DNA of 64,000 nt from UBA6544 sp038131165 (GTDB lineage Bacteria; Pseudomonadota; Alphaproteobacteria; UBA8366), in assembly GCA_038131165.1 (NCBI GenBank), contig JAYPOZ010000011.1, positions 1 to 64,000 of the forward strand, read 5' to 3'. Below, in pieces: positions 8,138-17,952 of the stretch; position 1 is the stretch's first letter; each line of letters begins with the position of its first letter. Under the pieces are notes generated by a model. It saw only the letters and a list, made by a program, of their open reading frames with translations, was not told the DNA's origin and did no database searches. Made by a program: the position numbers and the translations under genes.

Positions 8138-9316
8138 TCAGGCGGAAGACGGCCGTAACGCGCCCAGCGCGTCGGCCAGTCGCGCGAAATCGTCCTCCTC
8201 GCAGTAGACCTGAGCGGCCAGTCTGGCCCAAAGTCTTTCCCCAAAGGGGATGATCGGTACTTCGATGCGGTGCTCGAACAGCAATGCGTCGCGCACCGCG
8301 TCGGCGGTCTCCCGTGTGGGGGAGAATCCGTCCGGCAACGGCGCCAGCGCCATGGCAGCCGTTTGGCGGTGCGCCGGGGAATAATCCGAACCGAACCGGT
8401 CGGCGAGGACGGCCGCGCCCTGCAAGACGGTGGCGTGGTTGTAGTCGCGCACGCTCTCGACGCCGAGCTTTGCCATGAAGCGGGCGGCATCGGGGAAACA
8501 TAGATAGGAAGTGAAGTCGCGGGTGCCGGTCCAGTCGAACTCGGCGGTAAACCCTTCGTCGAGGCGCCAGGAAATCGAGGCCGGGTGAAGGGATGCTTGA
8601 GCCTCCGCGCTGGCCCAAAGGAGGCCGCAACCGCGCGGCGCGAAGAACCATTTGTGCAGATTGGCGGCATACCAGTCGCAGCCGAGTGAGGGAATATCGA
8701 GAGGGAGCGTTCCGGGGGCGTGCGCGCCGTCGACCAGAACCTGCGTCCCGTTGGCGCGGCAAAGCGCTACGATTTCGGCCAAGGGCAAGACCAATGCCGT
8801 CTCCGAGGTGATGTGATCGACGATGGCGAGCCGCGTGCGGGCCGACAAGCCTTCGGCGACGGCATCGACCACGTCCGACGCCGCCTTGAGCGGGAAGGGA
8901 ACCTTCACCGTGACCAGCGTCGCGCCTGCCTGGCGGCAGGCATAGGCGGCGGCGTTGCGCACCGCGCCATAAGTGTGGTCGCTGACCAGAATTTCGTCTC
9001 CCATCTTGAGGTCGAGCGAGCGCAGCACCGCATTGATGCCGGCCGTGGCGTTCTCCGTGAAGACATAGTCGGGGCCGCGGCCGCCGAATAAATCCGCGGC
9101 GGTCTCCGCGGCCTGCCGGAGAGCCGGTATCAACTGATGGCGCATGTATCCGGCGGGTTGTGATTCGATCTGCCGCCGTAACGCCTCCTGGGCCTCCAGC
9201 ACTTCGATGGGCGTCACGCCGACGGTGCCGTGGTTGAGGTAGACGATATCGGGTGCGAGCGGCCAAAGCGCCCGCACCCCATGTCCAAATTCCAACATGC
9301 CGGAGGACGGCTTCAC
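8138..9316 (-). CDS. PLP-dependent class V aminotransferase-fold protein (isopenicillin N epimerase-like)
   Basis: The 392-residue protein begins with YLNHGTVGVTPIEVLEAQ and carries VDGAHAPGTLPLDI and the PLP-lysine motif NLHKWFFAPRGCG. Both are typical of the CefD/hercynylcysteine-lyase branch of fold type I. Reactions in this branch are epimerization or C-S lyase chemistry. The start shown is a GTG. An ATG six codons later (MLEFGHG, 9298) is equally possible, since neither has a clear ribosome site. It lies 11 nt downstream of the hydroxyacid dehydrogenase gene. Confidence 0.85.
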   Translation of the reverse strand: MKPSSGMLEFGHGVRALWPLAPDIVYLNHGTVGVTPIEVLEAQEALRRQIESQPAGYMRHQLIPALRQAAETAADLFGGRGPDYVFTENATAGINAVLRSLDLKMGDEILVSDHTYGAVRNAAAYACRQAGATLVTVKVPFPLKAASDVVDAVAEGLSARTRLAIVDHITSETALVLPLAEIVALCRANGTQVLVDGAHAPGTLPLDIPSLGCDWYAANLHKWFFAPRGCGLLWASAEAQASLHPASISWRLDEGFTAEFDWTGTRDFTSYLCFPDAARFMAKLGVESVRDYNHATVLQGAAVLADRFGSDYSPAHRQTAAMALAPLPDGFSPTRETADAVRDALLFEHRIEVPIIPFGERLWARLAAQVYCEEDDFARLADALGALRPSSA

Positions 9317-9327
9317 GCGAAGCGGGG

Positions 9328-10209
9328 TTAGTTGCCGATCTTCACATCCGCCATTTCCTCGATGACCGCGATGGCGTCATCCGTATTGGCGTCTTCGCCG
9401 CATTTGTAGAGCCCGGTCTGCAACAGGCCGCGCGCGACATTGTGCATCAGCATCGGCGCCCCGCAGTTCATGCCGAGCTGAGTCGCCAGGCTGACGTCCT
9501 TGAGCATCAGGGCCAAGGCGAAGTTGGAGCTGGGCACGCCTTTGATCAAGGCGGGGAGGCCGCGTTCCGTCGCGCCGCTTCGGCCGGAAGATTTATTGAT
9601 GACGGCGTCCATCGTCTCCAGCGACAAGCCGTATTTCTTGCCCATGGCGACGGCTTCCAGCATGGCCAGCCGGTTGCAGGCGGCGATGGTGTTGTTGACC
9701 AGCTTGACGACGTGACCGTTGCCGATGTCGCCGCAGTGGACGATGTTGGGGCTGATCGATTCGAAATACGGTTTCACCTTCTCGAAGGCTTCCATCGGCC
9801 CGCCCGCCATGATGGCGATGGTGCCGGCATCGGCCCCCGCCGGACCGCCCGAGACCGGAGCGTCGATCAGCGTGATACCTTTCTCGGCCAGTTCCGCCGC
9901 CATCGCGCGCGTCTGGTCCGGATCGCCCGACGTTTGGTCGACGACGATCTTGCCGGGGGTCAGTCCTTCGGCGAGACCGCCCGGCCCGAAGATGGCGTCG
10001 CGCACGTTGGAGGAGCGCGGCAGGCACAGCAGGACGATGTCGCATTCGCGCGCCAGGGAGGCGCCGTCCTGTGCCGGAATGGCGCCGTTCTCGGCGAACG
10101 AAGCGACCGCCTCCGGATTAAGGTCGAGTACCCGAAGCTTGTGCGACAGCATCAGCCGCCGCGCCAAGGCGCCGCCCATCGCGCCCAATCCGACATATCC
10201 TAATTCCAT
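9328..10209 (-). CDS. NAD(P)-dependent beta-hydroxyacid dehydrogenase (3-hydroxyisobutyrate dehydrogenase family)
   Basis: The 293-residue protein shows the family signature GYVGLGAMGGALARRL at the N terminus, the substrate-binding DAPVSGGPAG, GNGHVVKLVNN with the catalytic Lys, and LALMLKDVSLA. It oxidizes a beta-hydroxyacid to a semialdehyde or the reverse. The frame extends upstream to 10368, but the first residues of that extension are not family-like. The ATG at 10209 follows a GGGGAGAAG site. A paralogue lies at 45855-46745. Confidence 0.9.
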   Translation of the reverse strand: MELGYVGLGAMGGALARRLMLSHKLRVLDLNPEAVASFAENGAIPAQDGASLARECDIVLLCLPRSSNVRDAIFGPGGLAEGLTPGKIVVDQTSGDPDQTRAMAAELAEKGITLIDAPVSGGPAGADAGTIAIMAGGPMEAFEKVKPYFESISPNIVHCGDIGNGHVVKLVNNTIAACNRLAMLEAVAMGKKYGLSLETMDAVINKSSGRSGATERGLPALIKGVPSSNFALALMLKDVSLATQLGMNCGAPMLMHNVARGLLQTGLYKCGEDANTDDAIAVIEEMADVKIGN

Positions 10210-10420
10210 GATCTTCTCCCCGGTAATGATTTCGAGAGCGGGCAGATTGCCGCCCGCCGATTGTTCCCAGCAGTGATCTAGTCGGGTTTCGCCCGGTTTC
10301 ACCAACCGTCGCCCGTTTTGGAAACTGCCGCCCGATGGAATAGAGGGCGCCCGCGACCTAACTATCATGATACCCGGCGGAATTGCGCCCGGGCGGCTGG
10401 ACAGGGAAGGCTTGAGACGG

Positions 10421-11203
10421 ATGGATCGAATTGACGTGGCGGGGATCGGACTCGACCTTGAAATTACCGGAGGGGGTGCGCCGTTGCTCTATCTCCACCC
10501 GGAGCATTACGCGCATTTGCACGACCCATTTGTCGCGAAATTGGCGGAACGGTGGAAGGTCTACGCGCCGCGCCATCCGGGCTTCGACGGACGTCAGCCG
10601 CCGCGCGATTTCAGGCGGGTCGACGATCTGGCGTATCTCTATCTCGACCTGCTCGATCAGCTGGACCTGGACGATGTCACCGTTCTCGGGGCGTCGTTCG
10701 GCGGCTGGATCGGATTGGAGATGGCGGTGCGGAACGACCGGCGGCTGCGCGCGCTGGGGCTGATCGCGCCGCTCGGCGCGAAATTGGGGGCGCGCGACGC
10801 GCGTGACTTCGCCGACCTCTTCGCAATGCCGGATGCCGAGGCTGCCCGCTGCCTGTTCGCGGGGGCGCCGCCCGACCTTGGCGCTTTCAGCGCCGATCAA
10901 CTGACGAGCGTGGCCGTCGACCGGCAAACCGTCTCGTATTACGCCTGGAAGCCTTACATGCACAATCCGGCGCTCGCGCGGTGGCTGCACCGCGTCAAGG
11001 TGCCGACACACCTGATCTGGGGGGAGGGCGACGGATTTGTCCCTCCCGACTACGGCAAGAGATTGGCGGAGCGGATACCGCTGGCGCGGATGGATATTCT
11101 CCCCGGCGCCGGTCACTACCCGCAGATCGAACGCCTGGATGAAACCATGGCCACGCTCGCCGCCGGCCCGTGTGCGGCCGGTGCCGCGAAAGCAGGAGGT
11201 TAG
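10421..11203 (+). CDS. Alpha/beta hydrolase
   Basis: The 260-residue hydrolase has a nucleophile elbow GASFGGW, the acid in GEGDGFVPPDYG and the catalytic His in GAGHYPQIE, so the triad is complete. The oxyanion segment is LYLHPEHY. An in-frame ATG at 10367 lacks a ribosome site, whereas the ATG at 10421 has GGAAGG about 10 nt upstream. It ends 4 nt before the next LLM gene, whose ribosome site overlaps its 3' end. C-C or ester hydrolysis of the LLM product is plausible. Confidence 0.88.
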   Translation: MDRIDVAGIGLDLEITGGGAPLLYLHPEHYAHLHDPFVAKLAERWKVYAPRHPGFDGRQPPRDFRRVDDLAYLYLDLLDQLDLDDVTVLGASFGGWIGLEMAVRNDRRLRALGLIAPLGAKLGARDARDFADLFAMPDAEAARCLFAGAPPDLGAFSADQLTSVAVDRQTVSYYAWKPYMHNPALARWLHRVKVPTHLIWGEGDGFVPPDYGKRLAERIPLARMDILPGAGHYPQIERLDETMATLAAGPCAAGAAKAGG

Positions 11204-11207
11204 TGCG

Positions 11208-12362
11208 ATGAAAGTTTGGCATTTTAGCGAGATGGCCTACCACCCGGGTTGGGAAGAGCTGGGCGATTCGCTCCGCAACGTCATTCCGAGCCGGGTCTAC
11301 GATCCGAAGCTCGGGGCCGATCTCTATCACCGCTATCTCGACGAATGGGCCCTCTGTGACGAGTTGGGCATCAACATCATGGTGAACGAGCACCATGCGA
11401 CGGCGACCTGCACGACTTCGGTCTGCACGATTCCCCTGGCGATCCTCGCGCGCGAGACCAAGAAGGTCCGTTTGCTGTGCCTTGGCATGCCGATCGCCAA
11501 TCGAATGGACGCCGTTCGGATCGCGGAAGAATATTCGATGCTGGATGTCATTTCCCGCGGTCGTCTGGAAATGGGTTTCGTGAAAGGCTCGCCCTTCGAG
11601 GTGACGCCGGCGAACAGCAACCCGGCGACCCTGATGGAACGTTTCTGGGAAGCACACGACCTCATTCTCAAGGCCATGACGACCCAGGATGGGCCGTTCA
11701 ATTGGGAAGGCGATCATTTTCAGTACCGCCAGGTGAATGTCTGGCCGCGGCCGTATCAGGAGCCGCATCCGCCGGTTTGGATGACCGTGGGCAGTCCCGG
11801 CTCGGCCAAAATGGTGGGCGAGAAGGGTTACGTGGTCGCCTCGTTGAATACGGGATATGCGGCCACGCCGACGATTTACGACACCTACCGGAAGGCCGCC
11901 GAGGCGGCGGGCCATTCGGTCTCGGCCGACCGCTTCGCCTATCTTGCCATCGTCGGCGTCGGCGAGACGGAGGAAGAAGGCCACCGCCGCGCCGATCAGA
12001 TTCTCGACTACAGCCGCACCACTCCGCGAGTGGCCCGCCAGTTCTGGTTCCCTCCCGGATATGCGCCGGCCGAAGTGACCGGGCAGATGCTGAACAATAC
12101 CGCGCCCCGGACGATCACGCTTCGGGACGGCGGGAAGGCCGTCATGCAGACCGGCAGCGTCGACGAGTATATCGACGCCGGCATCGCTTTCGCCGGCACC
12201 CCGGATACGGTCTACGCGCAAATCAAGGAGTTCAACGACCATGTGGGCGGCTTGGGGCATCTGCTGATGATGGGCCAGGGCGGGCACCTGAGCCACGACG
12301 ATACGGTCGACAATCTGACGCTGTTCAGCAAAGAGGTGCTGCCGAGGTTACAGGACCTCTGA
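11208..12362 (+). CDS. LLM class flavin-dependent oxidoreductase
   Basis: The 384-residue protein is of the longer luciferase-like type: MKVWHFSEMAYHPGW, NIMVNEHHATATCT, EEYSMLDVISRGRLEMGFVKG and EPHPPVWMTVGSPGSAKMV. It is related to two-component flavin monooxygenases. The reading frame is open much further upstream, but AGGAGG at 11194-11199 sets the start at 11208. It forms a two-gene unit with the alpha/beta hydrolase, suggesting oxygenation followed by hydrolysis. Confidence 0.92.
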   Translation: MKVWHFSEMAYHPGWEELGDSLRNVIPSRVYDPKLGADLYHRYLDEWALCDELGINIMVNEHHATATCTTSVCTIPLAILARETKKVRLLCLGMPIANRMDAVRIAEEYSMLDVISRGRLEMGFVKGSPFEVTPANSNPATLMERFWEAHDLILKAMTTQDGPFNWEGDHFQYRQVNVWPRPYQEPHPPVWMTVGSPGSAKMVGEKGYVVASLNTGYAATPTIYDTYRKAAEAAGHSVSADRFAYLAIVGVGETEEEGHRRADQILDYSRTTPRVARQFWFPPGYAPAEVTGQMLNNTAPRTITLRDGGKAVMQTGSVDEYIDAGIAFAGTPDTVYAQIKEFNDHVGGLGHLLMMGQGGHLSHDDTVDNLTLFSKEVLPRLQDL

Positions 12363-12398
12363 TCCGGGCGCTCTTACGGCGGGCGTTCCGAGCGGCCC

Positions 12399-13523
12399 TT
12401 ACGCGCTGACGGGGGCCGCCTCCGTCACGGCGTCGACGACCGCGTCGATTTCGGCTGTCGTCGTGTCGTATCCGACGCTGAAGCGGATGGCGCCCATGGC
12501 GACCCGGTCGGAGAGACCCATCGCAGCCAGTACCGGCGACATGGTGACGGAGTCTTCGTGGCAGGCCGACCCCGTGGACGCGGCAATTCCATCCAGCGCT
12601 TCGAGAAGCTTCGAGCCGTCGCGGCCGACAAAGGAAACGTTGAGCGTGTTCGGCAAGCGGTGATCCGGGTGGCCGTTCAGGACAATGCCGTCGCCGAATC
12701 TCTGCTGCAATTTTTCCCAGAAATAATCGCGAATGTGACCGAGGGCAGCGGGGTCCAGCCTTTCCCGCGCGAGGGCGCAGGCGGTGCCGAGCGCCACGGC
12801 CATGACGATGGATTCCGTGCCGGACCGCTGTACGGCCTCCTGTCCGCCACCATGGATGAGCGGTTCTATTCCCACACCGCGGCGGATAAAGAGCGCCCCC
12901 ACGCCCTTCGGCGCGTAGAGCTTATGGCCGGCCAGCGTGAGAAGGTCGACGCCGAGAGCCCCGACGTCGACGGGTATCTTGCCGGCGGACTGCGCCACAT
13001 CGGTGTGCATCAGAGCGCCGTGTTCGCGGGCGATTGCCGAAATCTCCGCAATCGGCTGGATCGTGCCGGTTTCGTTGTTGGCGTGCATCACGCTGACGAG
13101 GATTGTGTCGGCGGTTATCGCCGCCCGGACATCCACCGGTGTCACCATGCCGCTCCCGTCGACCGGAAGATAGGTGACGTTTGCGCCCAGGCGTTCCAGG
13201 AAACGGCAGGTCTCGATGGTCGCGGGGTGTTCTATTTGCGTCGTGATCAGATGCGCGTCGCGGCGGCCCGACGCGAAATAGGCGCCCTTCAGCGCATGGT
13301 TGGTCGCCTCGCTGCCGCCGCTGGTAAAGACGATCTCGTCCGCCGCGCTGCCGAGCAGCGCCGCGACCTGTTCCCGCGCCGCCGCCAAGGTCTCCTGAAG
13401 CCCGGCGCTCGCCCAGTGGCGGCTCGACGGATTGCCGAACCCTTGACGGAGGTAGGGTTGCATTGCGTCCGCGACTTCGGGCGCGATCGGCGTGCTGGCG
13501 TTGTAGTCGAGATAAATGCTCAC
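12399..13523 (-). CDS. Cysteine desulfurase-like class V aminotransferase (IscS/NifS type)
   Basis: The 374-residue protein begins with YLDYNASTPIAPEVADAM and has HANNETGTIQPI, the PLP lysine in LTLAGHKLYAPKGVGAL and the active-site loop STGSACHEDSV with the persulfide Cys. These are hallmarks of cysteine desulfurases, which give alanine and enzyme-bound sulfane sulfur from cysteine. The start is GTG and overlaps the CaiB stop by 4 bp, so it is coupled to a CoA-transferase rather than to isc or suf genes. A dedicated role in a sulfur-containing catabolic route is possible. Confidence 0.9.
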   Translation of the reverse strand: MSIYLDYNASTPIAPEVADAMQPYLRQGFGNPSSRHWASAGLQETLAAAREQVAALLGSAADEIVFTSGGSEATNHALKGAYFASGRRDAHLITTQIEHPATIETCRFLERLGANVTYLPVDGSGMVTPVDVRAAITADTILVSVMHANNETGTIQPIAEISAIAREHGALMHTDVAQSAGKIPVDVGALGVDLLTLAGHKLYAPKGVGALFIRRGVGIEPLIHGGGQEAVQRSGTESIVMAVALGTACALARERLDPAALGHIRDYFWEKLQQRFGDGIVLNGHPDHRLPNTLNVSFVGRDGSKLLEALDGIAASTGSACHEDSVTMSPVLAAMGLSDRVAMGAIRFSVGYDTTTAEIDAVVDAVTEAAPVSA

Positions 13524-14734
13524 CCGACGGCCCCCGTCTCCCGCAGCCTGTCGATTTTCTCCTCGTCGTACCCGAGATGATCGCGGAGCACCGCGTCCGT
13601 GTGCTCCGCATGCATCGGCGCCGCCGTGGCCGCGCGGATCGGCGTGCCCGACATCTGCACCGGCGAGCGCAGGTTGGGGACGGTGCCGGCGAGCGCGTGC
13701 GGCAGATCTTCGGTCAGGCCGCGCTCCCGCACGAACGGGTCAGAGAGCGCCTCTCCCATCTCGTTGATGGGTCCGACGGGGGCGCCCTTCTCGTGCATCC
13801 GCGCAATCCAGGCATCGCGGGTATCGGTGGCGAGGATTTCCGTGACGATCTCGTAGAGCGCGTCCCGGTTCTCCAGGCGCTGCGGGTTGGCGGCGAAGCG
13901 CGGGTCTTTGGCAAGTTCGGGCCGGCCCAGGCCTTCGGCGAATTGCACGAAGCTGCGCTCGCTGGCGCAGGTCACCTGGATCAGTTTGCCGTCCTTGGCG
14001 GGGAACACGCCGATCGGCTGGGCGGCGTTGCTGCCGTTGCCGACTCGGGGCAGCTCGGTGCCGTCCAGGAGGTAGCGGATGCCGTAGTGCGAGAGGGACG
14101 CGACGGCGACGTCGAACAGCGGCACCTCGATAAACTGGCCCAATCCCGTGCGTTCCCGCGCGAAAAGGGCCGCGAGCACGCCTTGCACGGCGTAATGTCC
14201 GGTCTGCGTGTCGATCACCGCGAGGCCCGTCCGCATGGGGCCGGATTCCTGGCTGCCGTTGGTCGCCATCTGGCCGCTTTCCGCCTGCACGACGGGGTCG
14301 TAGGCGGCCCGCGTGGCCTGCGAGCCTTCGCGGCCATAGCCCGAGATCGAGCAATAGATCAGGCGCGGATAGCGCTCGCGAAGGTTCTCGTAGCCGAAGC
14401 CGTGCCGGTCCATGACGCCGGTGCGGAAATTCTCGACCAGAATGTCGGCGGTGGCCAGAAGGTCATGGACCACGGCCTTGCCGCCATCGTCGCCGAGATT
14501 GACGCCGACGCTCGCCTTATTGCGGTTGAGCGACAGAAAATACGGCGAATCGCATTTCATGTCGGGCGGTTTGTGGTACCGCAGGTCGTCGCCCGTGCGC
14601 GGATCTTCCAGTTTGATGACCTCGGCGCCGAAATCCGCGAGGCACATGGTGCAATGCGGACCGGCGACAATACGGCTGAAATCGATGACGCGAATGCCCT
14701 TCAAGGCCCCGTCGAGCGGCGTTTGTGGCGACAT
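13520..14734 (-). CDS. CaiB/BaiF family CoA-transferase
   Basis: The 404-residue class III CoA-transferase shows GIRVIDFSRIVAGPHCTM, the family segment KASVGVNLGDDGGKAVVHDLL and GLAVIDTQTGHYAVQG with the catalytic Asp. C-terminal landmarks include GAPVGPINEMGEALSDPF. It moves CoA between acyl-CoA donors and carboxylates through an aspartyl-CoA anhydride. It is the first gene of a pair with the cysteine desulfurase-like gene. Confidence 0.92.
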   Translation of the reverse strand: MSPQTPLDGALKGIRVIDFSRIVAGPHCTMCLADFGAEVIKLEDPRTGDDLRYHKPPDMKCDSPYFLSLNRNKASVGVNLGDDGGKAVVHDLLATADILVENFRTGVMDRHGFGYENLRERYPRLIYCSISGYGREGSQATRAAYDPVVQAESGQMATNGSQESGPMRTGLAVIDTQTGHYAVQGVLAALFARERTGLGQFIEVPLFDVAVASLSHYGIRYLLDGTELPRVGNGSNAAQPIGVFPAKDGKLIQVTCASERSFVQFAEGLGRPELAKDPRFAANPQRLENRDALYEIVTEILATDTRDAWIARMHEKGAPVGPINEMGEALSDPFVRERGLTEDLPHALAGTVPNLRSPVQMSGTPIRAATAAPMHAEHTDAVLRDHLGYDEEKIDRLRETGAVG

Positions 14735-14835
14735 GCTTGTTTTCCTTCCTCGTCCCGGGTTGTATTTAGCGCAATGTCGGCCGGCTTAAACCGTGCCCGA
14801 CCGGCCAACGCGATAGGGACACAGGGGAGAGACAC

Positions 14836-15594
14836 ATGAGCGGAGACGGAAAGATCGCGATCATTACAGGCGCGGGCAGCGGCATCGGCCGCGCCTCGGT
14901 ACTGGCCTTGCTGAAGGAGGGCTGGTCGGTCACCTTGGCGGGGCGACGGGTGGAGCCGATGGAAGAGACCGTCAGCCTGGCCGGGGCCGATGGCGCGCGC
15001 ACGCTGGTCGTCTCGACGGACGTTGCGGACGAGGCCGCGATGCGGGCGTTGTTCGATGCCACCAAGGACAAGTTCGGGCGGCTCGATTTCCTTTTCAACA
15101 ATGCGGGAATGGGCGTGCCGCCGGCGGACCCGGATGAGATATCTTTCGCCGATTGGAAGAAAGTCGTCGACGCGAACCTCCACGGCACGTTTCTTGGCAT
15201 CCAGAACGCCTTCCGGCTGATGCGGGCGCAGGACCCGAAGGGCGGGCGTATCGTAAATAACGGCTCGATTTCTTCCTACACTCCGCGGCCGGGCTCGATC
15301 CCCTACACCTCGACCAAGCATGCGGTGACGGGGCTCACCAAGACGGCTTCCCTCGATGGCCGCAAGCACGACATCGCGGTCGGGCAGTTGGATGTGGGCA
15401 ACGCCGCGACGCCGATGACCGCGCGCATGGCGAGAGGAGTCCCCCAAGCCAACGGCACGACGATGATCGAGCCCACCATGGACGTGCAGAACGTCGCCAA
15501 CGCCATCGTCTATATGGCGAGCCTGCCGCTGGATGCGAATGTCCAATTCATGACCGTGATGGCATCGAAGATGCCGTATGTCGGGCGGGGATAG
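14836..15594 (+). CDS. Short-chain dehydrogenase/reductase
   Basis: The 252-residue classical SDR has the cofactor site TGAGSGIGRA, NNAG at the usual place, NNGSIS with the catalytic Ser, and YTSTKHAVTG with Tyr and Lys. The cofactor is NAD(P)H. A GGGGAGAGAC ribosome site precedes the ATG. It is transcribed away from the CaiB operon and convergent with the TSUP gene. The substrate is unknown. Confidence 0.92.
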   Translation: MSGDGKIAIITGAGSGIGRASVLALLKEGWSVTLAGRRVEPMEETVSLAGADGARTLVVSTDVADEAAMRALFDATKDKFGRLDFLFNNAGMGVPPADPDEISFADWKKVVDANLHGTFLGIQNAFRLMRAQDPKGGRIVNNGSISSYTPRPGSIPYTSTKHAVTGLTKTASLDGRKHDIAVGQLDVGNAATPMTARMARGVPQANGTTMIEPTMDVQNVANAIVYMASLPLDANVQFMTVMASKMPYVGRG

Positions 15595-15612
15595 CGAGGC
15601 GGTCTCGCGGCG

Positions 15613-15642
15613 CGTCAAAGTAGGACTTCGTACTATTTGACG
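15613..15642. terminator. Inverted repeat between convergent genes
   Basis: CGTCAAA at 15613-15619 pairs with TTTGACG at 15636-15642, with a bulge and a short inner TAG/CTA pairing. It lies between the convergent SDR and TSUP genes and overlaps the TSUP stop codon. There is no long U tract, so the terminator role is tentative. Confidence 0.35.
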
Positions 15643-16361
15643 AGCGCCACGATTCCCATGACCAATACCAGGGTGACGACGACGCGCCGAAACAGCGTCT
15701 CCGAGGCGCCCTTGAAGAAATGGCTGCCGATCCAGATTCCGGTCATGTAGACCGGGGCCAGCAGCAGGCTCAGCAACAGCGCATCGAGGCTGTAGAGATC
15801 GTGCCAACCATAGGCCGCCAGGCGCAGGACCATGGCGAGCGAGAAATAGGCGACGATGCCGGCCCGTGTCTGAGCCGCGTTGCTGCCCTTGGCGAGCAGG
15901 AACATCACCACCGGCGGTCCGCCGAGGCTCGCGATGCCGCTGCAAAATCCGCCGATTGCGCCGATGCCGGCGCTGAGCGGTCTGGTAACTTCGCCCCTAT
16001 ATCGCCAGCCCGTCGCGATCATAAGGCCGAAGACAACCACGATCGCGGCGATGGCACGGCGCGTCAGCTCGGGATCGACGTCCGCCAGCGCCCAGGCGCC
16101 GAGCGGCAAGGTGAGCGCCGCAGCGACGCAGAGCGGGGCGAGGGACCGCCAATCGGCGTCGCGGTAGGCGGTACGGGCCAGCTGCAGCACGCCCGGCACT
16201 TCGATCAGCGACATCAGCACGACGGCGGGAATCGGCCCGTAGGAGATGACCAGCGCCGGGATGATGATCAGCGCCGCGCCGAACCCCGTGAATCCGCGCG
16301 AGAGACCGCCCAGGAAAACGGCCCCGAGGGCGAATGCGAGCAACGGGTCGAATGTGATCAA
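15633..16361 (-). CDS. TSUP family membrane transporter (TauE/SafE)
   Basis: The 242-residue polytopic protein begins with a hydrophobic helix (LLAFALGAVFLGGLSRGFTG) and shows the family's GFGAALIIIPAL motif and repeated GGFCSGIASLGGPPVVMFL. About seven or eight membrane helices are expected. TSUP members export sulfite, sulfoacetate or other organic sulfonates or acids. With a cysteine desulfurase and two TauD-like genes elsewhere in the window, a sulfonate or sulfite role is possible but unproven. Confidence 0.88.
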   Translation of the reverse strand: MITFDPLLAFALGAVFLGGLSRGFTGFGAALIIIPALVISYGPIPAVVLMSLIEVPGVLQLARTAYRDADWRSLAPLCVAAALTLPLGAWALADVDPELTRRAIAAIVVVFGLMIATGWRYRGEVTRPLSAGIGAIGGFCSGIASLGGPPVVMFLLAKGSNAAQTRAGIVAYFSLAMVLRLAAYGWHDLYSLDALLLSLLLAPVYMTGIWIGSHFFKGASETLFRRVVVTLVLVMGIVALVK

Positions 16362-16410
16362 GAGATCACAGCGATGCGTCTGGAACCGGCCGCCATTCTA
16401 TGGATCAAGG

Positions 16411-17832
16411 TCACTCCGCCGCGATGGTGGCGCTCTGCCCGGCTGCGTCGTAATTGCCCGCGACCAGCAATTTCATCAGATCGTCGATGTCCGTAAGTTC
16501 GGGCAGGCGGCGGACCGTCTCGGCGATCGCGGCCAAATCGACGCTTGGATCGACCATGTCGATGAGCGGCCGTGCTTTCTCCATGACACCCTCGAAGGAT
16601 AGCGGCCGGTCCGGCGATCCGAGCGCGTCGATGACTTCGGCGGAGGCTTCCCTGCCGCCCTCGAAGGTTACCACGACCCGGTTCGCCATTCGGTCCGGCA
16701 GGTAGCCGTCGAGTTTCGGGTCGTGATGGGCTTCGATCTTGTCGATCAGCGAGATGATCGTCGGGTCGCGGTGGTATTCGGCCTCGTAGGCGCCGTACTT
16801 CTTGGGCCCGTAGGCGAGCGTCGCGGCGGTGATATAGGGCATGCTGTATTGCGCCGCCATCACCGAATCCGGCCGGCGGATCGCGTGTTTCTTGATCGCG
16901 TTGCCGGGCGAGTAAACGTCGATTTTCGCAATTCCGTTCGGGTCATGCGTGAAACCGTCGGTCGCCACTTCCAGGCAATCGATCAGCGAGTGGAACTTCC
17001 GGCAGCAGGAATAAGGCTTGAAGCTCATATTGTGGATCTCAAGCGGTGCGCCGTCCGCGCGCGCGAGCAGGTCGAGGTTCGGGCTCTCGCTGTAGAGGTG
17101 ATAGAACGCGAGCGGCCCTTCGAGCGAATTGATCGGCGCCGACATTTCCAGCCGCCCGAGTTGTGCCGCCATAACGCCATGCATGGCGGGTATGCCCGCG
17201 TGCATGCGTTTCACCATGGTGCCCTGCGGCTCATGGGCGAACTGCGACGATCCGCTGACCATCGATAGAGCCAGTCCCCAGGAGCGCGCCAGACCTTCCG
17301 CGTCGAGGTTCATGAGCTTGGCCGCCGCGGCCGCCGCGCCGAAGGGGCCGAACAGGCAGGTGGCGTGAAAGCCGCGCTCGGTCACTTTCTGCGAAATGGC
17401 GGCCCGGCCGATGCGTGACATCGCTTCGTATCCCGCCGCAACGGCCGCCAAGATGTCGCGGCCCTGCGCGCCGGTTTCGGCCGCGACGGCGAGCGCCGCC
17501 GTAATGACCACCGCGCCCGGATGGCTGCTGGAGGCTTCGTGGGTGTCGTCGAGCTCGTAGCCGTGCGCCGCCGTGCCGTTGGCGAGTGCGGCCGTCGCCG
17601 CATTGGCCAGCTCGCCGGAGCCGATGAGGCGCGCCGGGCCGGCCGACTTCTGTTCCTGCGCCCAGGCCCGCATCTTGCGGCCCCACGGTTGCGCCGACCC
17701 GCACAGCGTGACCGCTGCATAATCGAGAATCAGGCGCTGCAATTGCGCGATATCGTCTTCCGTCAGCGTCGCCGCGTCGAGCGCGATCATCTCCGCGGCT
17801 AGTTCCAGGCTCGATAAGTGCGAATTTGGCAT
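16411..17832 (-). CDS. MmgE/PrpD family protein
   Basis: The 473-residue protein has the family's helical N-terminal half (LANGTAAHGYELDDTHEASSSHPGA) and the KPYSCCRKFHSLIDC segment. The family includes 2-methylcitrate dehydratase, cis-aconitate decarboxylase and relatives acting on tricarboxylates. An ATG eight codons upstream exists, but GGAGAGGGAAAG lies immediately before the ATG at 17832, so that start is preferred. It is a single gene next to the TSUP transporter; the substrate is not fixed by the sequence. Confidence 0.9.
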   Translation of the reverse strand: MPNSHLSSLELAAEMIALDAATLTEDDIAQLQRLILDYAAVTLCGSAQPWGRKMRAWAQEQKSAGPARLIGSGELANAATAALANGTAAHGYELDDTHEASSSHPGAVVITAALAVAAETGAQGRDILAAVAAGYEAMSRIGRAAISQKVTERGFHATCLFGPFGAAAAAAKLMNLDAEGLARSWGLALSMVSGSSQFAHEPQGTMVKRMHAGIPAMHGVMAAQLGRLEMSAPINSLEGPLAFYHLYSESPNLDLLARADGAPLEIHNMSFKPYSCCRKFHSLIDCLEVATDGFTHDPNGIAKIDVYSPGNAIKKHAIRRPDSVMAAQYSMPYITAATLAYGPKKYGAYEAEYHRDPTIISLIDKIEAHHDPKLDGYLPDRMANRVVVTFEGGREASAEVIDALGSPDRPLSFEGVMEKARPLIDMVDPSVDLAAIAETVRRLPELTDIDDLMKLLVAGNYDAAGQSATIAAE

Positions 17833-17952
17833 CTTTCCCTCTCCGATCTCCTGCATAGTTCATTACCTAACATCATTGTAGGCGAGAGCAATCGCGCGTA
17901 CTGACGAAAAATTCGCGGCGGCGATTGCCGTTCATACGGGGAAGAATACGCA

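Noticed and set aside
8138..13523. The two class V aminotransferase-fold genes as selenium-delivery (selenocysteine lyase) enzymes for the selenoprotein
   Set aside because: They are about 47 kb from the selenoprotein gene, and nothing in the sequence separates selenocysteine lyase from ordinary desulfurase or epimerase relatives.
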